A stretch of 8,056 nucleotides of DNA, taken from positions 1 through 8,056 of the forward strand of contig JAUVRN010000071.1 of assembly GCA_030597645.1 (NCBI GenBank). The letters are read 5' to 3'. The notes below the pieces were generated by a model, which worked only from the letters and a program-made list of their open reading frames with translations, did no database searches and had not been told where the DNA came from. The position numbers and the translations under genes are program-made. The DNA is from Candidatus Zixiibacteriota bacterium. GTDB taxonomy: Bacteria > Zixibacteria > MSB-5A5 > JAUVRN01. This document shows positions 1 through 6,619 of the stretch, in pieces (the stretch's first letter is position 1; every line of letters begins with the position of its first letter).

Positions 1-972
1 CTTGAGCAAAATGTCCTTCATGGCCTCGCGCGACAGATCGCCCAGCGCCGAAACGACTGGCAGTCGCCCCACCAGTTCCGGAATCAGCCCGTACTGCAGC
101 AGATCATCGGCCGTGGTGTACGCAAACAACTCCCCCGCCGACTGCCGGCTGCGGCTTTTGCGTTCCTGCGAGAACCCCACGGCCTTCTGGCCGATGCGCC
201 GCTGGATGATCTGGTCGAGTCCGTCGAAGGCACCACCGCAGATGAACAGGATATTTCGGGTGTTGACCTTTACAAAGGACTGCTCGGGATGCTTGCGCCC
301 GCCTTTGGGCGGAATGTTGGCGACGGTGCCTTCCAGGATCTTGAGCAGCCCCTGCTGCACACCCTCACCCGATACGTCCCGGGTGATGGACGGATTGGCA
401 TCCTTGCGTGCGATCTTGTCGATCTCGTCGATGTAGATGATGCCCTGCTCCGCCCGGGCGCGGTCATAATTGGATGCCTGGTACAGGCGCACCAGGATGT
501 TCTCTACGTCCTCGCCCACGTACCCAGCCTCGGTCAGCACGGTGGCGTCGGCGATGGTGAACGGCACGGCCAGCATACGGGCCAGCGTCTGGCCCAACAG
601 GGTCTTGCCGGTACCGGTGGGACCGATGAGCAGGATATTGGACTTGTCGAGCTCGACGTCGTCGTCAGCGCTGGACAGGTTGATGCGCTTGTAGTGATTG
701 TACACGGCGACCGACACCGTTTTCTTGGCTTCCTCCTGGCCGATGATGAATTGATCGAGGAATGCCTTGATCTCCGTCGGCTTGGGCAGGGGAACCTGAG
801 GCGGCGGGCTCTTCCGCTCTTCGGTTTCGGCCATCATGTCGGAGCAGGCGGACACGCAGTTTTCGCAAATGGCTGCCTGCGTGCCGGTGAACAGCCGGTG
901 GTTCTTGGCCGGCATGCGGCCGCAGAAGCTGCAGCGTTCGCCGTTCTTACGATTGGATTCGTCCGGGCTCAC
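1..972 (-). CDS. clpX: ATP-dependent Clp protease ATP-binding subunit ClpX (partial, C-terminus beyond left edge)
   Basis: AAA+ unfoldase that recognises tagged substrates, unfolds them with ATP and threads them into ClpP in the cytoplasm. Residues 1-324 are present; family members are usually about 410-430 long, so the end of the AAA+ module is missing. Visible in order: an N-terminal zinc-binding domain with four cysteines (C14, C17, C36, C39; C-x2-C-x18-C-x2-C), Walker A GPTGTGKT at 117-124, pore-1 loop GYVG at 150-153, Walker B IIYIDEID with catalytic Glu183, RKH pore loop at 226-228, the ClpP-docking loop as VGF at 265-267 (usually IGF or LGF), and the box VII motif GLIPELVGRLPV with Arg303. 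I chose the GTG start because GGAG lies 8 nt upstream and the only upstream in-frame codons run back to the clpP stop. It is the third gene of the tig-clpP-clpX operon, 27 nt after clpP. Identity is certain from motifs; the start is likely. Confidence 0.97.
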   Translation of the reverse strand, partial: MSPDESNRKNGERCSFCGRMPAKNHRLFTGTQAAICENCVSACSDMMAETEERKSPPPQVPLPKPTEIKAFLDQFIIGQEEAKKTVSVAVYNHYKRINLSSADDDVELDKSNILLIGPTGTGKTLLGQTLARMLAVPFTIADATVLTEAGYVGEDVENILVRLYQASNYDRARAEQGIIYIDEIDKIARKDANPSITRDVSGEGVQQGLLKILEGTVANIPPKGGRKHPEQSFVKVNTRNILFICGGAFDGLDQIIQRRIGQKAVGFSQERKSRSRQSAGELFAYTTADDLLQYGLIPELVGRLPVVSALGDLSREAMKDILLK

Positions 973-980
973 GACATCAT

Positions 981-984
981 CTCC
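981..984 (-). promoter_or_regulatory. Ribosome binding site of clpX
   Basis: GGAG on the minus strand, 8 nt before a GTG start at 970-972. It decides the start: two ATG codons lying between it and the GTG are in another frame, which stops at once (ATG ATG TCG TGA). Confidence 0.7.
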
Positions 985-999
985 GTGCGGATGTGGAGG

Positions 1000-1593
1000 C
1001 TACTTCTCTTTGGGTTCAAAGACCGTGTCGATCAGACCGTACTCTTTGCTCTCGTCGGGCGCCATGAAGAAGTTGCGGTCGGTGTCCTTTTCGATCTTCT
1101 CCATGGGCTGCCCCGTGTGAAACGCGAGGATCTCATTGATGCGCTTCTTGGTCCTGAGAAACTCCTCGGTCTGGATCTCGATATCCGACACCTGCCCCTG
1201 TACGCCGCCCAGCGGCTGATGGATCATGATTCGTGAATTGGGCAGTGCCGAGCGCTTGCCCTTGGCACCGGCCGCCAGCAACATGGCGCCCATGGACGCC
1301 GCCAGCCCCATGCAGATGGTCGCCACCTTGGGCTTGATGAACTGCATGGTGTCGTAGATGGCCATGCCAGACGTGACCTGCCCGCCAGGCGAATTGATAT
1401 AGATGTTGATATCCTTCTCGGAGTCTTCCGCCTCGAGAAAGAGCATCTGGGCGATGGCCAGATTGGCCACCATGTCATCGATGGGCGTGCCGATGAATAT
1501 GATTCGGTCCTTGAGCAGACGCGAATAGATGTCATAGGCGCGCTCTCCGCGGCCCGATTGCTCCACGACGATCGGAATAAGCTGGTTGTACAC
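1000..1593 (-). CDS. clpP: ATP-dependent Clp protease proteolytic subunit ClpP, with Asn at the catalytic Asp position
   Basis: Serine peptidase that forms the barrel degrading substrates fed by ClpX. The product is 197 residues, normal for the family. The N-terminal axial-loop and core region (IVVEQSGRGERAYDIYSRLL) is well conserved, followed by INSPGG at 66-71, the nucleophile in GLAASMGA (Ser100) and the histidine in MIHQPLGG (His125). The third triad residue, Asp171 in mature E. coli numbering within DTERDRF, aligns with Asn174 here (DTDRNFF; AAC read on the minus strand from 1072-1074). The family precedent I know is Listeria monocytogenes ClpP1, which has Asn in this place and works best with a second ClpP. 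I chose the GTG at 1591-1593 because GGAAGGGG lies 5 nt upstream; a GTG at 1606-1608, overlapping the tig stop, would add five residues but lacks a good RBS. Second gene of the operon, 14 nt after tig. Confidence 0.96.
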   Translation of the reverse strand: MYNQLIPIVVEQSGRGERAYDIYSRLLKDRIIFIGTPIDDMVANLAIAQMLFLEAEDSEKDINIYINSPGGQVTSGMAIYDTMQFIKPKVATICMGLAASMGAMLLAAGAKGKRSALPNSRIMIHQPLGGVQGQVSDIEIQTEEFLRTKKRINEILAFHTGQPMEKIEKDTDRNFFMAPDESKEYGLIDTVFEPKEK

Positions 1594-1598
1594 CGGTT

Positions 1599-1606
1599 CC
1601 CCTTCC
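1599..1606 (-). promoter_or_regulatory. Ribosome binding site of clpP
   Basis: GGAAGGGG on the minus strand, 5 nt from the GTG at 1591-1593 and just downstream of the tig stop. Its strength and spacing favour this start over the in-frame GTG at 1606-1608, which overlaps the tig stop codon. Confidence 0.7.
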
Positions 1607-1607
1607 A

Positions 1608-2942
1608 CTAACTCTTGCCGCCTTCGCCGGGTGCAATGATCAGCCCGCTCCCGGAAGTCGGCAGTTCCATGATGGTCGAACGGTCGCGTATCAGCGACAG
1701 TACCTTGTTTTCGAGTAAGTCTTCGCGGATGCGATCCACCTGGCCGGAACCGGTCAGCGCCTTGCGGGCATCTTCTGTGTCCATACCCTGCACGGCGGCA
1801 AAGTGCTCCAGCCACGCCTCCACATCCGCATCCTCCACCTTCACACTTTCCTGATCGGCAATCGCGTGATAGAGGAATTCCCAGCGAACCTGACGAATAC
1901 CCGTGTTCTTGTACCGCTTGTCGACTTCCTCTTCCGTGATATCGGGCTGATGGCGCTTCAGGTCCAGCGCGAGACGGGTCAGGTAGTCCCGGATGAGCGA
2001 CTCGGGCAGGTCGAACGGGTTCCTGGACAGGACCTCGGTGATGAGGTCGTTGTTGATCTCCCGCTGGGCCTCGGTCTCCGTCTGGGACTCGAGATCCTCG
2101 CGTACCTTGCTCTTGAGATCGTCGAGGCTGGTGATGTCGGCGGAGAGGCTCTCGAAGAACGCCGCATCAAGCTCGGGCACACGTCGTTGGCGAACATCCT
2201 TGACGGTGATGCTGAATTGGGCGGTTCGGCCGGCCAGGGCCTGGTCGCCGTGTTCGGCCGGATACTGGACCGTGATGCTCCGCGTCTCACCCGCCCGGAC
2301 GCCCACCAGTCCATCCGCAAATTCCGGAAACACCCGCTCCGGGTTGAGTTCCAGCGACACGTCCGCCATCTGCTGACGTTGCGCTTCGGGGCGGTCGGCC
2401 GTCGTTTCCTGAAGATCGCACACCACCACGTCGCCTCGCATCGAGGTGCGCTCGACGGGCGTGTACTCCGCGCGCCGATCGCGGATACGCTCGATAGTCT
2501 CGTCCACGTGCTCGCGGGTCACCGGGCGCTTTTTCTTGTGCACCACCAGGCCGTCATAGTCTCTGACCTCCACGGTGGGGCGAACCTCGATCTGCGCGCG
2601 GTAACGAAATGGCTCGCCCGCTTTCAGGTGAACGTTCGAGAGCTCGGGATCGGTGATCGGAATGAGCCCGTGGGTGCGGTACGCCTGGCTGAGGCTCTGC
2701 GGAATCAGGGTGTTGAGGACTTCGCGCTTGATGTCCGGCTCGAACCGACGTTCCACGATCTCGCGCGGTACTTTGCCCGGCCTGAATCCGGGGACCCTGG
2801 CTTTGGTCTGGTAGCTCTTGCAGGCGCGGGTAAACGCCTCATCCACGGCCGAAGCGGGCACTTCGACGTCGATGACTCGCTTCCAGGCTGGCTCTTCGTG
2901 GACCTCTATTTTGAAGCCGAGATCGGGCGTACTTTCACTCAT
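1608..2942 (-). CDS. tig: Trigger factor (ribosome-associated chaperone)
   Basis: Ribosome-bound chaperone that shields nascent chains at the exit tunnel. The product is 444 residues, the usual family length (E. coli 432). Domains: N-terminal ribosome-binding domain about 1-135, with the signature GFRPGKVP at 52-59; PPIase-like domain about 163-250; C-terminal chaperone arms about 256-435, beginning with RRVPELDAAFF, which matches the usual domain junction. The PPIase domain keeps its framework (RGDVVV, FADGLVGVRAGE, AQFSITVKDV) but lacks the usual DFTG and FEGG pocket segments, so prolyl isomerase activity is doubtful; the chaperone role does not depend on it. I chose the ATG at 2940-2942 because it gives a normal N-terminus (SESTPDLGFKIEV) and the open frame further upstream encodes nothing trigger-factor-like. 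No strong RBS is visible. First gene of the operon with clpP and clpX. Confidence 0.97.
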   Translation of the reverse strand: MSESTPDLGFKIEVHEEPAWKRVIDVEVPASAVDEAFTRACKSYQTKARVPGFRPGKVPREIVERRFEPDIKREVLNTLIPQSLSQAYRTHGLIPITDPELSNVHLKAGEPFRYRAQIEVRPTVEVRDYDGLVVHKKKRPVTREHVDETIERIRDRRAEYTPVERTSMRGDVVVCDLQETTADRPEAQRQQMADVSLELNPERVFPEFADGLVGVRAGETRSITVQYPAEHGDQALAGRTAQFSITVKDVRQRRVPELDAAFFESLSADITSLDDLKSKVREDLESQTETEAQREINNDLITEVLSRNPFDLPESLIRDYLTRLALDLKRHQPDITEEEVDKRYKNTGIRQVRWEFLYHAIADQESVKVEDADVEAWLEHFAAVQGMDTEDARKALTGSGQVDRIREDLLENKVLSLIRDRSTIMELPTSGSGLIIAPGEGGKS

Positions 2943-3069
2943 CCGTTTAGCGGTGCGGGGGCTCGGGCCTGCGCGTGGCCAAGAAACAGGATGGTTCCTG
3001 ATCTTGCAAGCCCAAGTCGGAGATAGCGACACAATCTTACGGCGGGGGGCCCGTGCCCCGCGCGCCGTC

Positions 3070-3093
3070 ATGCGATTGCATCATCGCTCGCAT
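3070..3093. repeat. Inverted repeat ATGCGA-N12-TCGCAT, possible operator
   Basis: Perfect 6-bp arms at 3070-3075 and 3088-3093, with arm centres 18 nt apart. A nested second repeat has arms GCGAT at 3072-3076 and ATCGC at 3083-3087. Both cover the candidate -35 element of the uvrB operon, which is where a repressor would bind. Arms this short can arise by chance, so the role is inferred. Confidence 0.3.
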
Positions 3094-3104
3094 TGGGCTA
3101 TTGT
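3076..3104 (+). promoter_or_regulatory. Candidate promoter of the membrane protein-uvrB operon
   Basis: TTGCAT at 3076-3081, a 17-nt spacer, then TATTGT at 3099-3104. The match is modest (3 of 6 and 4 of 6 to the sigma-70 consensus) but the spacing is ideal. The predicted transcript start falls at about the ATG at 3111, so the first gene may be translated from a leaderless message. That would fit the lack of an RBS there. Confidence 0.35.
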
Positions 3105-3110
3105 GCGAGT

Positions 3111-3638
3111 ATGCGTGTGCCCTTCCGCACCGTGATCACCATGCGCAACGAGCTGCGCGGACCGGTGTTGGCCGTACTGGCTTTCTGGTTCGTCACGACC
3201 GTGGTTCTGGCCGTATTCGCCCGGACGGTCTGGCTGCTGGCGCTCGCCGCCGGAGGCCTGTTGGGCGCGGTGGGGATGCTGGCCTGGGCACTCTGGCCCC
3301 GGCGAGGCGACCTGGTTCGACTCATCCTGGACCGGAAGCGCCGTACGATCTGGTGGGCGCATCACGGGCGCGAACCGGAGGAACTGCATTTTTCGTCTCT
3401 GCGGGCCGTGATCGTCGAGGCCACGGGACCCGGTCGATTCGGCCGCCTCTGGGCCGTGGATTCCGCGGGGCGCCGGGTAGCCCTGGGGAGCGGCGCCCGC
3501 GCCGAGATGGAGACCTTCGGCCGGGAACTGGCGCACACGATAGGCGTTCCGCTCTGGTACAAGACCGGAGAGGAGCTGGTCGTGGCCGAACCGGGCGGCT
3601 TCGAACCGGATGACGGCCTTCCCGACGTTCACGAATGA
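3111..3638 (+). CDS. Uncharacterised membrane protein with two transmembrane helices, coupled to uvrB
   Basis: I do not recognise this 175-residue protein. It has a short basic N-terminus, then two hydrophobic helices at about 17-37 and 40-62 separated by only a few residues including Arg38, and then WPRRGD. By the positive-inside rule the rest should be cytoplasmic. The soluble part (about 66-165) reads as alternating strands ending in a helix (LVRLILDRKRRTIWW, LRAVIVEA, LWAVDSAGRRVALG, then an ETFGRELAHTIG helix), which resembles small bacterial PH-like domains behind a membrane hairpin; this is an inference from pattern, not a family match. The stop overlaps the uvrB start in ATGA, so the two are probably translationally coupled. 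The ATG at 3111 was chosen for its distance from the promoter candidate; the ATG at 3141 is possible and would still leave both helices. Neither start has a clear RBS. Confidence 0.75.
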   Translation: MRVPFRTVITMRNELRGPVLAVLAFWFVTTVVLAVFARTVWLLALAAGGLLGAVGMLAWALWPRRGDLVRLILDRKRRTIWWAHHGREPEELHFSSLRAVIVEATGPGRFGRLWAVDSAGRRVALGSGARAEMETFGRELAHTIGVPLWYKTGEELVVAEPGGFEPDDGLPDVHE

Positions 3639-5665
3639 GTCAGATACCGTTCAAACTCGAGACCTCGTTCGAACCGCGGGGTGATCAGCCACGTGCCATC
3701 GACGAACTGACTGCGGGCCTCGAACGCGGGGAGCGATTCCAGACCCTGCTCGGCGTCACGGGCTCCGGCAAGACGTTCACCATGGCCAACGTCATCGCCC
3801 GCACCGGTCGACCGACACTGGTCATCTCGCACAACAAGACGCTGGCGGCCCAGCTCTACGCCGAGTTCAAGGGGTTCTTTCCGGACAACGCCGTCGAGTT
3901 CTTCATCAGTTACTACGACTATTACCAGCCCGAGGCTTACGTGGCGGCCACGGATACCTACATAGAGAAGGACGCGTCGATCAACGACGACATCGACCGC
4001 CTGCGCCTGCGCGCCACCAGCTCTCTCCTCGAGCGGGATGACGTCATCATCGTGGCCAGCGTGTCCTGCATCTACGGCATCGGTTCACCGTCCGAGTACA
4101 AGGACCAACTGCTCTTCCTGGAGCGCGGCGCACGCATCAAGCGGGAGACGTTGCTGCGCCGGCTGGTCGACATCCACTACGTGCGCAACGACATCGATTT
4201 CTCGCGCGGCACGTTCCGCGTCCGCGGCGATACGGTGGAGCTGGTTCCGGCCTACGCAGAGCAGGGTCTGCGCATCGAACTCTTTGGCGACGAGGTGGAG
4301 CGGCTGGCCACGCTCGATCCGCTGACGGGCAAAGTGGTGGGCGACCGCGACCGAATCGCCATCTACCCGGCGCGCCACTTCATCACCTCACCCGCACGCC
4401 TCAAAGAGGCCATCCGCGACATCGAGGCGGAACTCGCGGATCGCCTCGCCTGGTTTCGTGATCACGACAGACTCCTCGAAGCGCAGCGTCTCGAGTCACG
4501 AACGCGCTACGACGTCGAGATGCTCAAGGAGATCGGGTACTGTGCCGGTATCGAAAACTACTCCCGCCACCTGTCGGACCGCAAAGCGGGGGAACGGCCG
4601 TTCTGCCTGCTCGACTTTTTCCCCGAGGGGTTCCTCACCCTCATCGACGAGAGCCACCAGAGCGTGCCGCAGATCCGGGGCATGTACGCAGGCGACCGGT
4701 CCCGCAAGGACGTTCTGGTAGAGCACGGATTTCGCCTCCCGTCGGCGCTGGACAACAGACCTCTGGTATTCGATGAGTTCATGTCACTGATCGGCCAGAC
4801 CGTGTTCATCTCGGCCACGCCGGCCGATTTCGAGCTGGAGCAATCGGGCGGTGCAGTGGTAGAACAAATTATCCGCCCCACCGGTCTGGTGGATCCGGAG
4901 ATCGTGGTCCGGCCACTGGAGCGCCAGGTAGACGACCTCATCGAAGAGATCCGCCGTCAGCGTGAAAAGGGCGAGCGCACACTGGTAACCACGTTGACCA
5001 AACGCATGGCGGAGGACCTGACCGATTATCTGGCCCGGCTCGACATCCGCGTGCGCTATCTGCACAGCGAGATCGACGCCATCGATCGCGTTGAGTTGTT
5101 GCGCGAGTTGAGGTTGGCCGAGTACGACGTGCTGGTCGGAATAAACCTGCTGCGCGAGGGTCTTGATTTACCGGAGGTATCATTGGTGGCGATTCTCGAC
5201 GCGGACAAGGAGGGCTTCCTGCGCAGCGCAAGGTCGCTGATCCAGGTGTCCGGGCGCGCCGCACGGCACGCCGAGGGCCGGGTCATTTTCTACGCCGCCG
5301 GAACCACGGACAGCATGCAGAAGGCCATAGATGAGACGAACCGCAGGCGGACGTTGCAGCTGGCGCACAACCGCGAGCACGGCATCGAGCCGGCCACGAT
5401 CGTCAAGAGCCGCGAGGAGATCCTTGCGGCTACGGCCTTTGCCGACTCACGCGTGACCACGCGGGAGGACGAACTGGCCGTGGCGCGGCCCGAGGGCCTC
5501 GAGTTGCTGCCGCTGTCCGACCAGATCAGTTTTCTCATGCAGGTTATGAAAGACGCGGCGCGTGATCTCGAGTTCGAAAAAGCAGCCAGGCTTCGCGACG
5601 AGATCAAGCAGCTCAAGGAAAAACAGAAATCCGACCGCAAAAGGACCCGTCGTTTGCCCAGGTAG
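3635..5665 (+). CDS. uvrB: Excinuclease ABC subunit UvrB
   Basis: Damage-verifying helicase-like subunit of nucleotide excision repair: UvrA loads it on DNA, its beta-hairpin tests for the lesion, and UvrC then cuts. The 676 residues match E. coli (673). Seen in order: Walker A GVTGSGKT at 40-47; the beta-hairpin region beginning YYDYYQPEAY at 93-102 and ending at IEKD; motif II DESH at 338-341; FISATP at 391-396; motif V GINLLREGLDLPEV at 502-515; motif VI IQVSGRAAR at 536-544; and a C-terminal UVR motif (LEFEKAARLRDEIKQL, 645-660), which contacts UvrC. Motif VI reads QVSGRAAR where QTIGRAAR is usual, but the arginines remain. The ATG overlaps the stop of the preceding membrane-protein gene by 4 nt, and no separate RBS is evident. 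I saw no LexA box of known type upstream, so SOS control cannot be claimed. Confidence 0.98.
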   Translation: MSQIPFKLETSFEPRGDQPRAIDELTAGLERGERFQTLLGVTGSGKTFTMANVIARTGRPTLVISHNKTLAAQLYAEFKGFFPDNAVEFFISYYDYYQPEAYVAATDTYIEKDASINDDIDRLRLRATSSLLERDDVIIVASVSCIYGIGSPSEYKDQLLFLERGARIKRETLLRRLVDIHYVRNDIDFSRGTFRVRGDTVELVPAYAEQGLRIELFGDEVERLATLDPLTGKVVGDRDRIAIYPARHFITSPARLKEAIRDIEAELADRLAWFRDHDRLLEAQRLESRTRYDVEMLKEIGYCAGIENYSRHLSDRKAGERPFCLLDFFPEGFLTLIDESHQSVPQIRGMYAGDRSRKDVLVEHGFRLPSALDNRPLVFDEFMSLIGQTVFISATPADFELEQSGGAVVEQIIRPTGLVDPEIVVRPLERQVDDLIEEIRRQREKGERTLVTTLTKRMAEDLTDYLARLDIRVRYLHSEIDAIDRVELLRELRLAEYDVLVGINLLREGLDLPEVSLVAILDADKEGFLRSARSLIQVSGRAARHAEGRVIFYAAGTTDSMQKAIDETNRRRTLQLAHNREHGIEPATIVKSREEILAATAFADSRVTTREDELAVARPEGLELLPLSDQISFLMQVMKDAARDLEFEKAARLRDEIKQLKEKQKSDRKRTRRLPR

Positions 5666-5675
5666 CGGCGGCATC

Positions 5676-6548
5676 ATGAACTATCTCCCTCGTTATAGAC
5701 GGACCCCATCGATCGTCGTTGTGGCGGCGTTCGCGCTCTGGGCACTCGTGGCGGGCTGTGACACCAGCGTGGAGCCTGAGCTGACGGCCGGCGAGATCAT
5801 TCGACTGACACGCGAACAGGGCGGCGACGAGTCGATCCTGTATTCGAGTGCCATCGTGTACAACCAAACCGGCACGGACCAATTCACTCGTAGCCCCGAC
5901 AGCATCCATCGCGGATTCGAAAGAATGCGCTTCTGGGAGAATGATCAGGACTTTCCGACTCCGCGAACGACCTTCGAAGCGGATGTGGTGGATACGGCGT
6001 TCGGCACCCTGACCTTCAAGGTCGGCGCCACGACTCGAAGCGTGCCCTTCGTTTCGCTGAACTACGGCGGGTTCACCCAGATGTTCGAAAACGGACCGGG
6101 GCAGTGGGAGATCCTCCGCGTGCGTTATCGCGACGCCCGGCGACCCAATCGGCTGGGCGACCCGACGATCATATCCATGTCGGTGACCAGCAACAGCCAG
6201 ACGTACAACATCGTTGAATCCGGTAACACGGTACGAGTGCTGGTCCGAAAGAGCTCCGTTCTGACGCTTCCGGTGGGAGTGGCGTCCGACGTGACGGTCG
6301 TCGTCAAGACCAGGTCGATCGATGACTCGCTCTTCGTTACGTACCCGACCGCAGCCGGGTACCAGACCGACGTCATGAACCACGCCGACAGCGTGACGCA
6401 CACGGCCAGCGTCACGGTCGAATCGGGGCGTCGCTTCGAGCTCCTGGCCGTCCAGGCGTTCAAGCGCCAGGCCTTCACCGACCCGACCTATGCCGAGGCA
6501 GCCGCTTCGGCCGTGCAAACGGCCATACTCGCCTTCCGCCTCCCCTAG
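5676..6548 (+). CDS. Predicted lipoprotein of unknown function
   Basis: A 290-residue protein with a lipoprotein signal peptide: basic N-region (NYLPRYRRT), hydrophobic stretch from about 13, and lipobox LVAGC with the lipidated cysteine at 28. Asp follows the cysteine; in enteric bacteria Asp at +2 holds lipoproteins in the inner membrane, but whether that rule applies here is unknown. The mature part is rich in Ser, Thr and Val and looks mostly beta-stranded, above all from about 165 to 265 (ISMSVTSNSQTYNIV, VTVVVKTRSIDDSLFV, HTASVTVESG), as in small secreted sandwich domains. There are no cysteines after the lipobox and no catalytic motif that I recognise. It starts 10 nt after uvrB with a weak AGG-type RBS overlapping the uvrB stop, so it is probably cotranscribed, but a link to repair is not implied. 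The ATG at 5676 was chosen because the signal peptide starts right after it. Confidence 0.85.
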   Translation: MNYLPRYRRTPSIVVVAAFALWALVAGCDTSVEPELTAGEIIRLTREQGGDESILYSSAIVYNQTGTDQFTRSPDSIHRGFERMRFWENDQDFPTPRTTFEADVVDTAFGTLTFKVGATTRSVPFVSLNYGGFTQMFENGPGQWEILRVRYRDARRPNRLGDPTIISMSVTSNSQTYNIVESGNTVRVLVRKSSVLTLPVGVASDVTVVVKTRSIDDSLFVTYPTAAGYQTDVMNHADSVTHTASVTVESGRRFELLAVQAFKRQAFTDPTYAEAAASAVQTAILAFRLP

Positions 6549-6584
6549 CAGGCCTGCCGAAAAAGTCACTCTGGCTGCAAGATC

Positions 6585-6605
6585 GCCGCTTCGAGCGGCC
6601 TTTCG
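6585..6605 (+). terminator. Candidate intrinsic terminator after the lipoprotein gene
   Basis: Hairpin with arms GCCGCT (6585-6590) and AGCGGC (6594-6599) and a 3-nt loop, followed by CTTTCG. It lies 36 nt after the lipoprotein stop. The T-tract is poor, so termination may be weak or may rely on Rho. The downstream arm can also pair with a later segment, as described for the next hairpin. Confidence 0.4.
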
Positions 6606-6619
6606 CTCCGAAGCCGCTC
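6593..6619 (+). repeat. Alternative hairpin competing with the candidate terminator
   Basis: GAGCGGC (6593-6599) can pair with GCCGCTC (6613-6619), continued inward by TTCG (6602-6605) with CGAA (6609-6612) around a CTC loop. This gives 11 pairs with a 2-nt bulge. It uses the same AGCGGC arm as the hairpin at 6585-6599, so the two folds exclude each other. It may simply be a stronger terminator form. Confidence 0.45.

Larger units (their letters stand above)
2943..3110. other. Divergent intergenic region between tig and the membrane protein-uvrB operon
   Basis: 168 nt without a convincing gene, expected to carry promoters for both directions. Visible elements: a palindrome CTTGCAAG at 3003-3010; a short GC hairpin with arms GGGGC and GCCCC at 3046-3059 and a CCGT loop; and an inverted repeat plus weak promoter near 3070-3104, listed separately. 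I could not find a convincing -35/-10 pair, a CIRCE element or a sigma-32-like promoter for tig, nor a LexA box of the CTGT-N8-ACAG or CGAAC-N4-GTTCG types. Confidence 0.6.

Noticed and set aside
969..980. Mini-ORF ATG ATG TCG TGA overlapping the clpX GTG
   Set aside because: Three codons only, and the GGAG is too close to serve its ATG; it is more likely incidental, with GTG the true start.
289..1236. Long plus-strand open frame of 315 codons opposite clpX and clpP
   Set aside because: It is antisense to two strongly supported genes across their junction, has no recognisable domain, and is the kind of shadow frame expected in high-GC DNA.
1594..1815. Upstream extension of the clpP frame into tig
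   Set aside because: The extension overlaps the end of tig, encodes nothing like ClpP, and a GTG with a strong RBS lies at the normal family N-terminus.
1803..3026. Long plus-strand open frame of 407 codons opposite tig
   Set aside because: Trigger factor on the minus strand explains the region fully; the antisense product shows no domain and results from codon bias.
2943..3071. N-terminal extension of trigger factor by 43 residues
   Set aside because: The extra residues are unlike any trigger factor N-terminus, and the extension would fill most of the divergent promoter region.
3668..3675. GTTCGAAC palindrome near the start of uvrB, considered as a LexA-type site
   Set aside because: It lies inside the coding sequence, does not match the CGAAC-N4-GTTCG arrangement, and such 8-mers are frequent in GC-rich DNA.
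5613..6569. Long minus-strand open frame opposite the lipoprotein gene
   Set aside because: The plus strand has a signal peptide with lipobox and operon spacing; the opposite frame has low-complexity, Arg/His/Gly-rich content and no start context.
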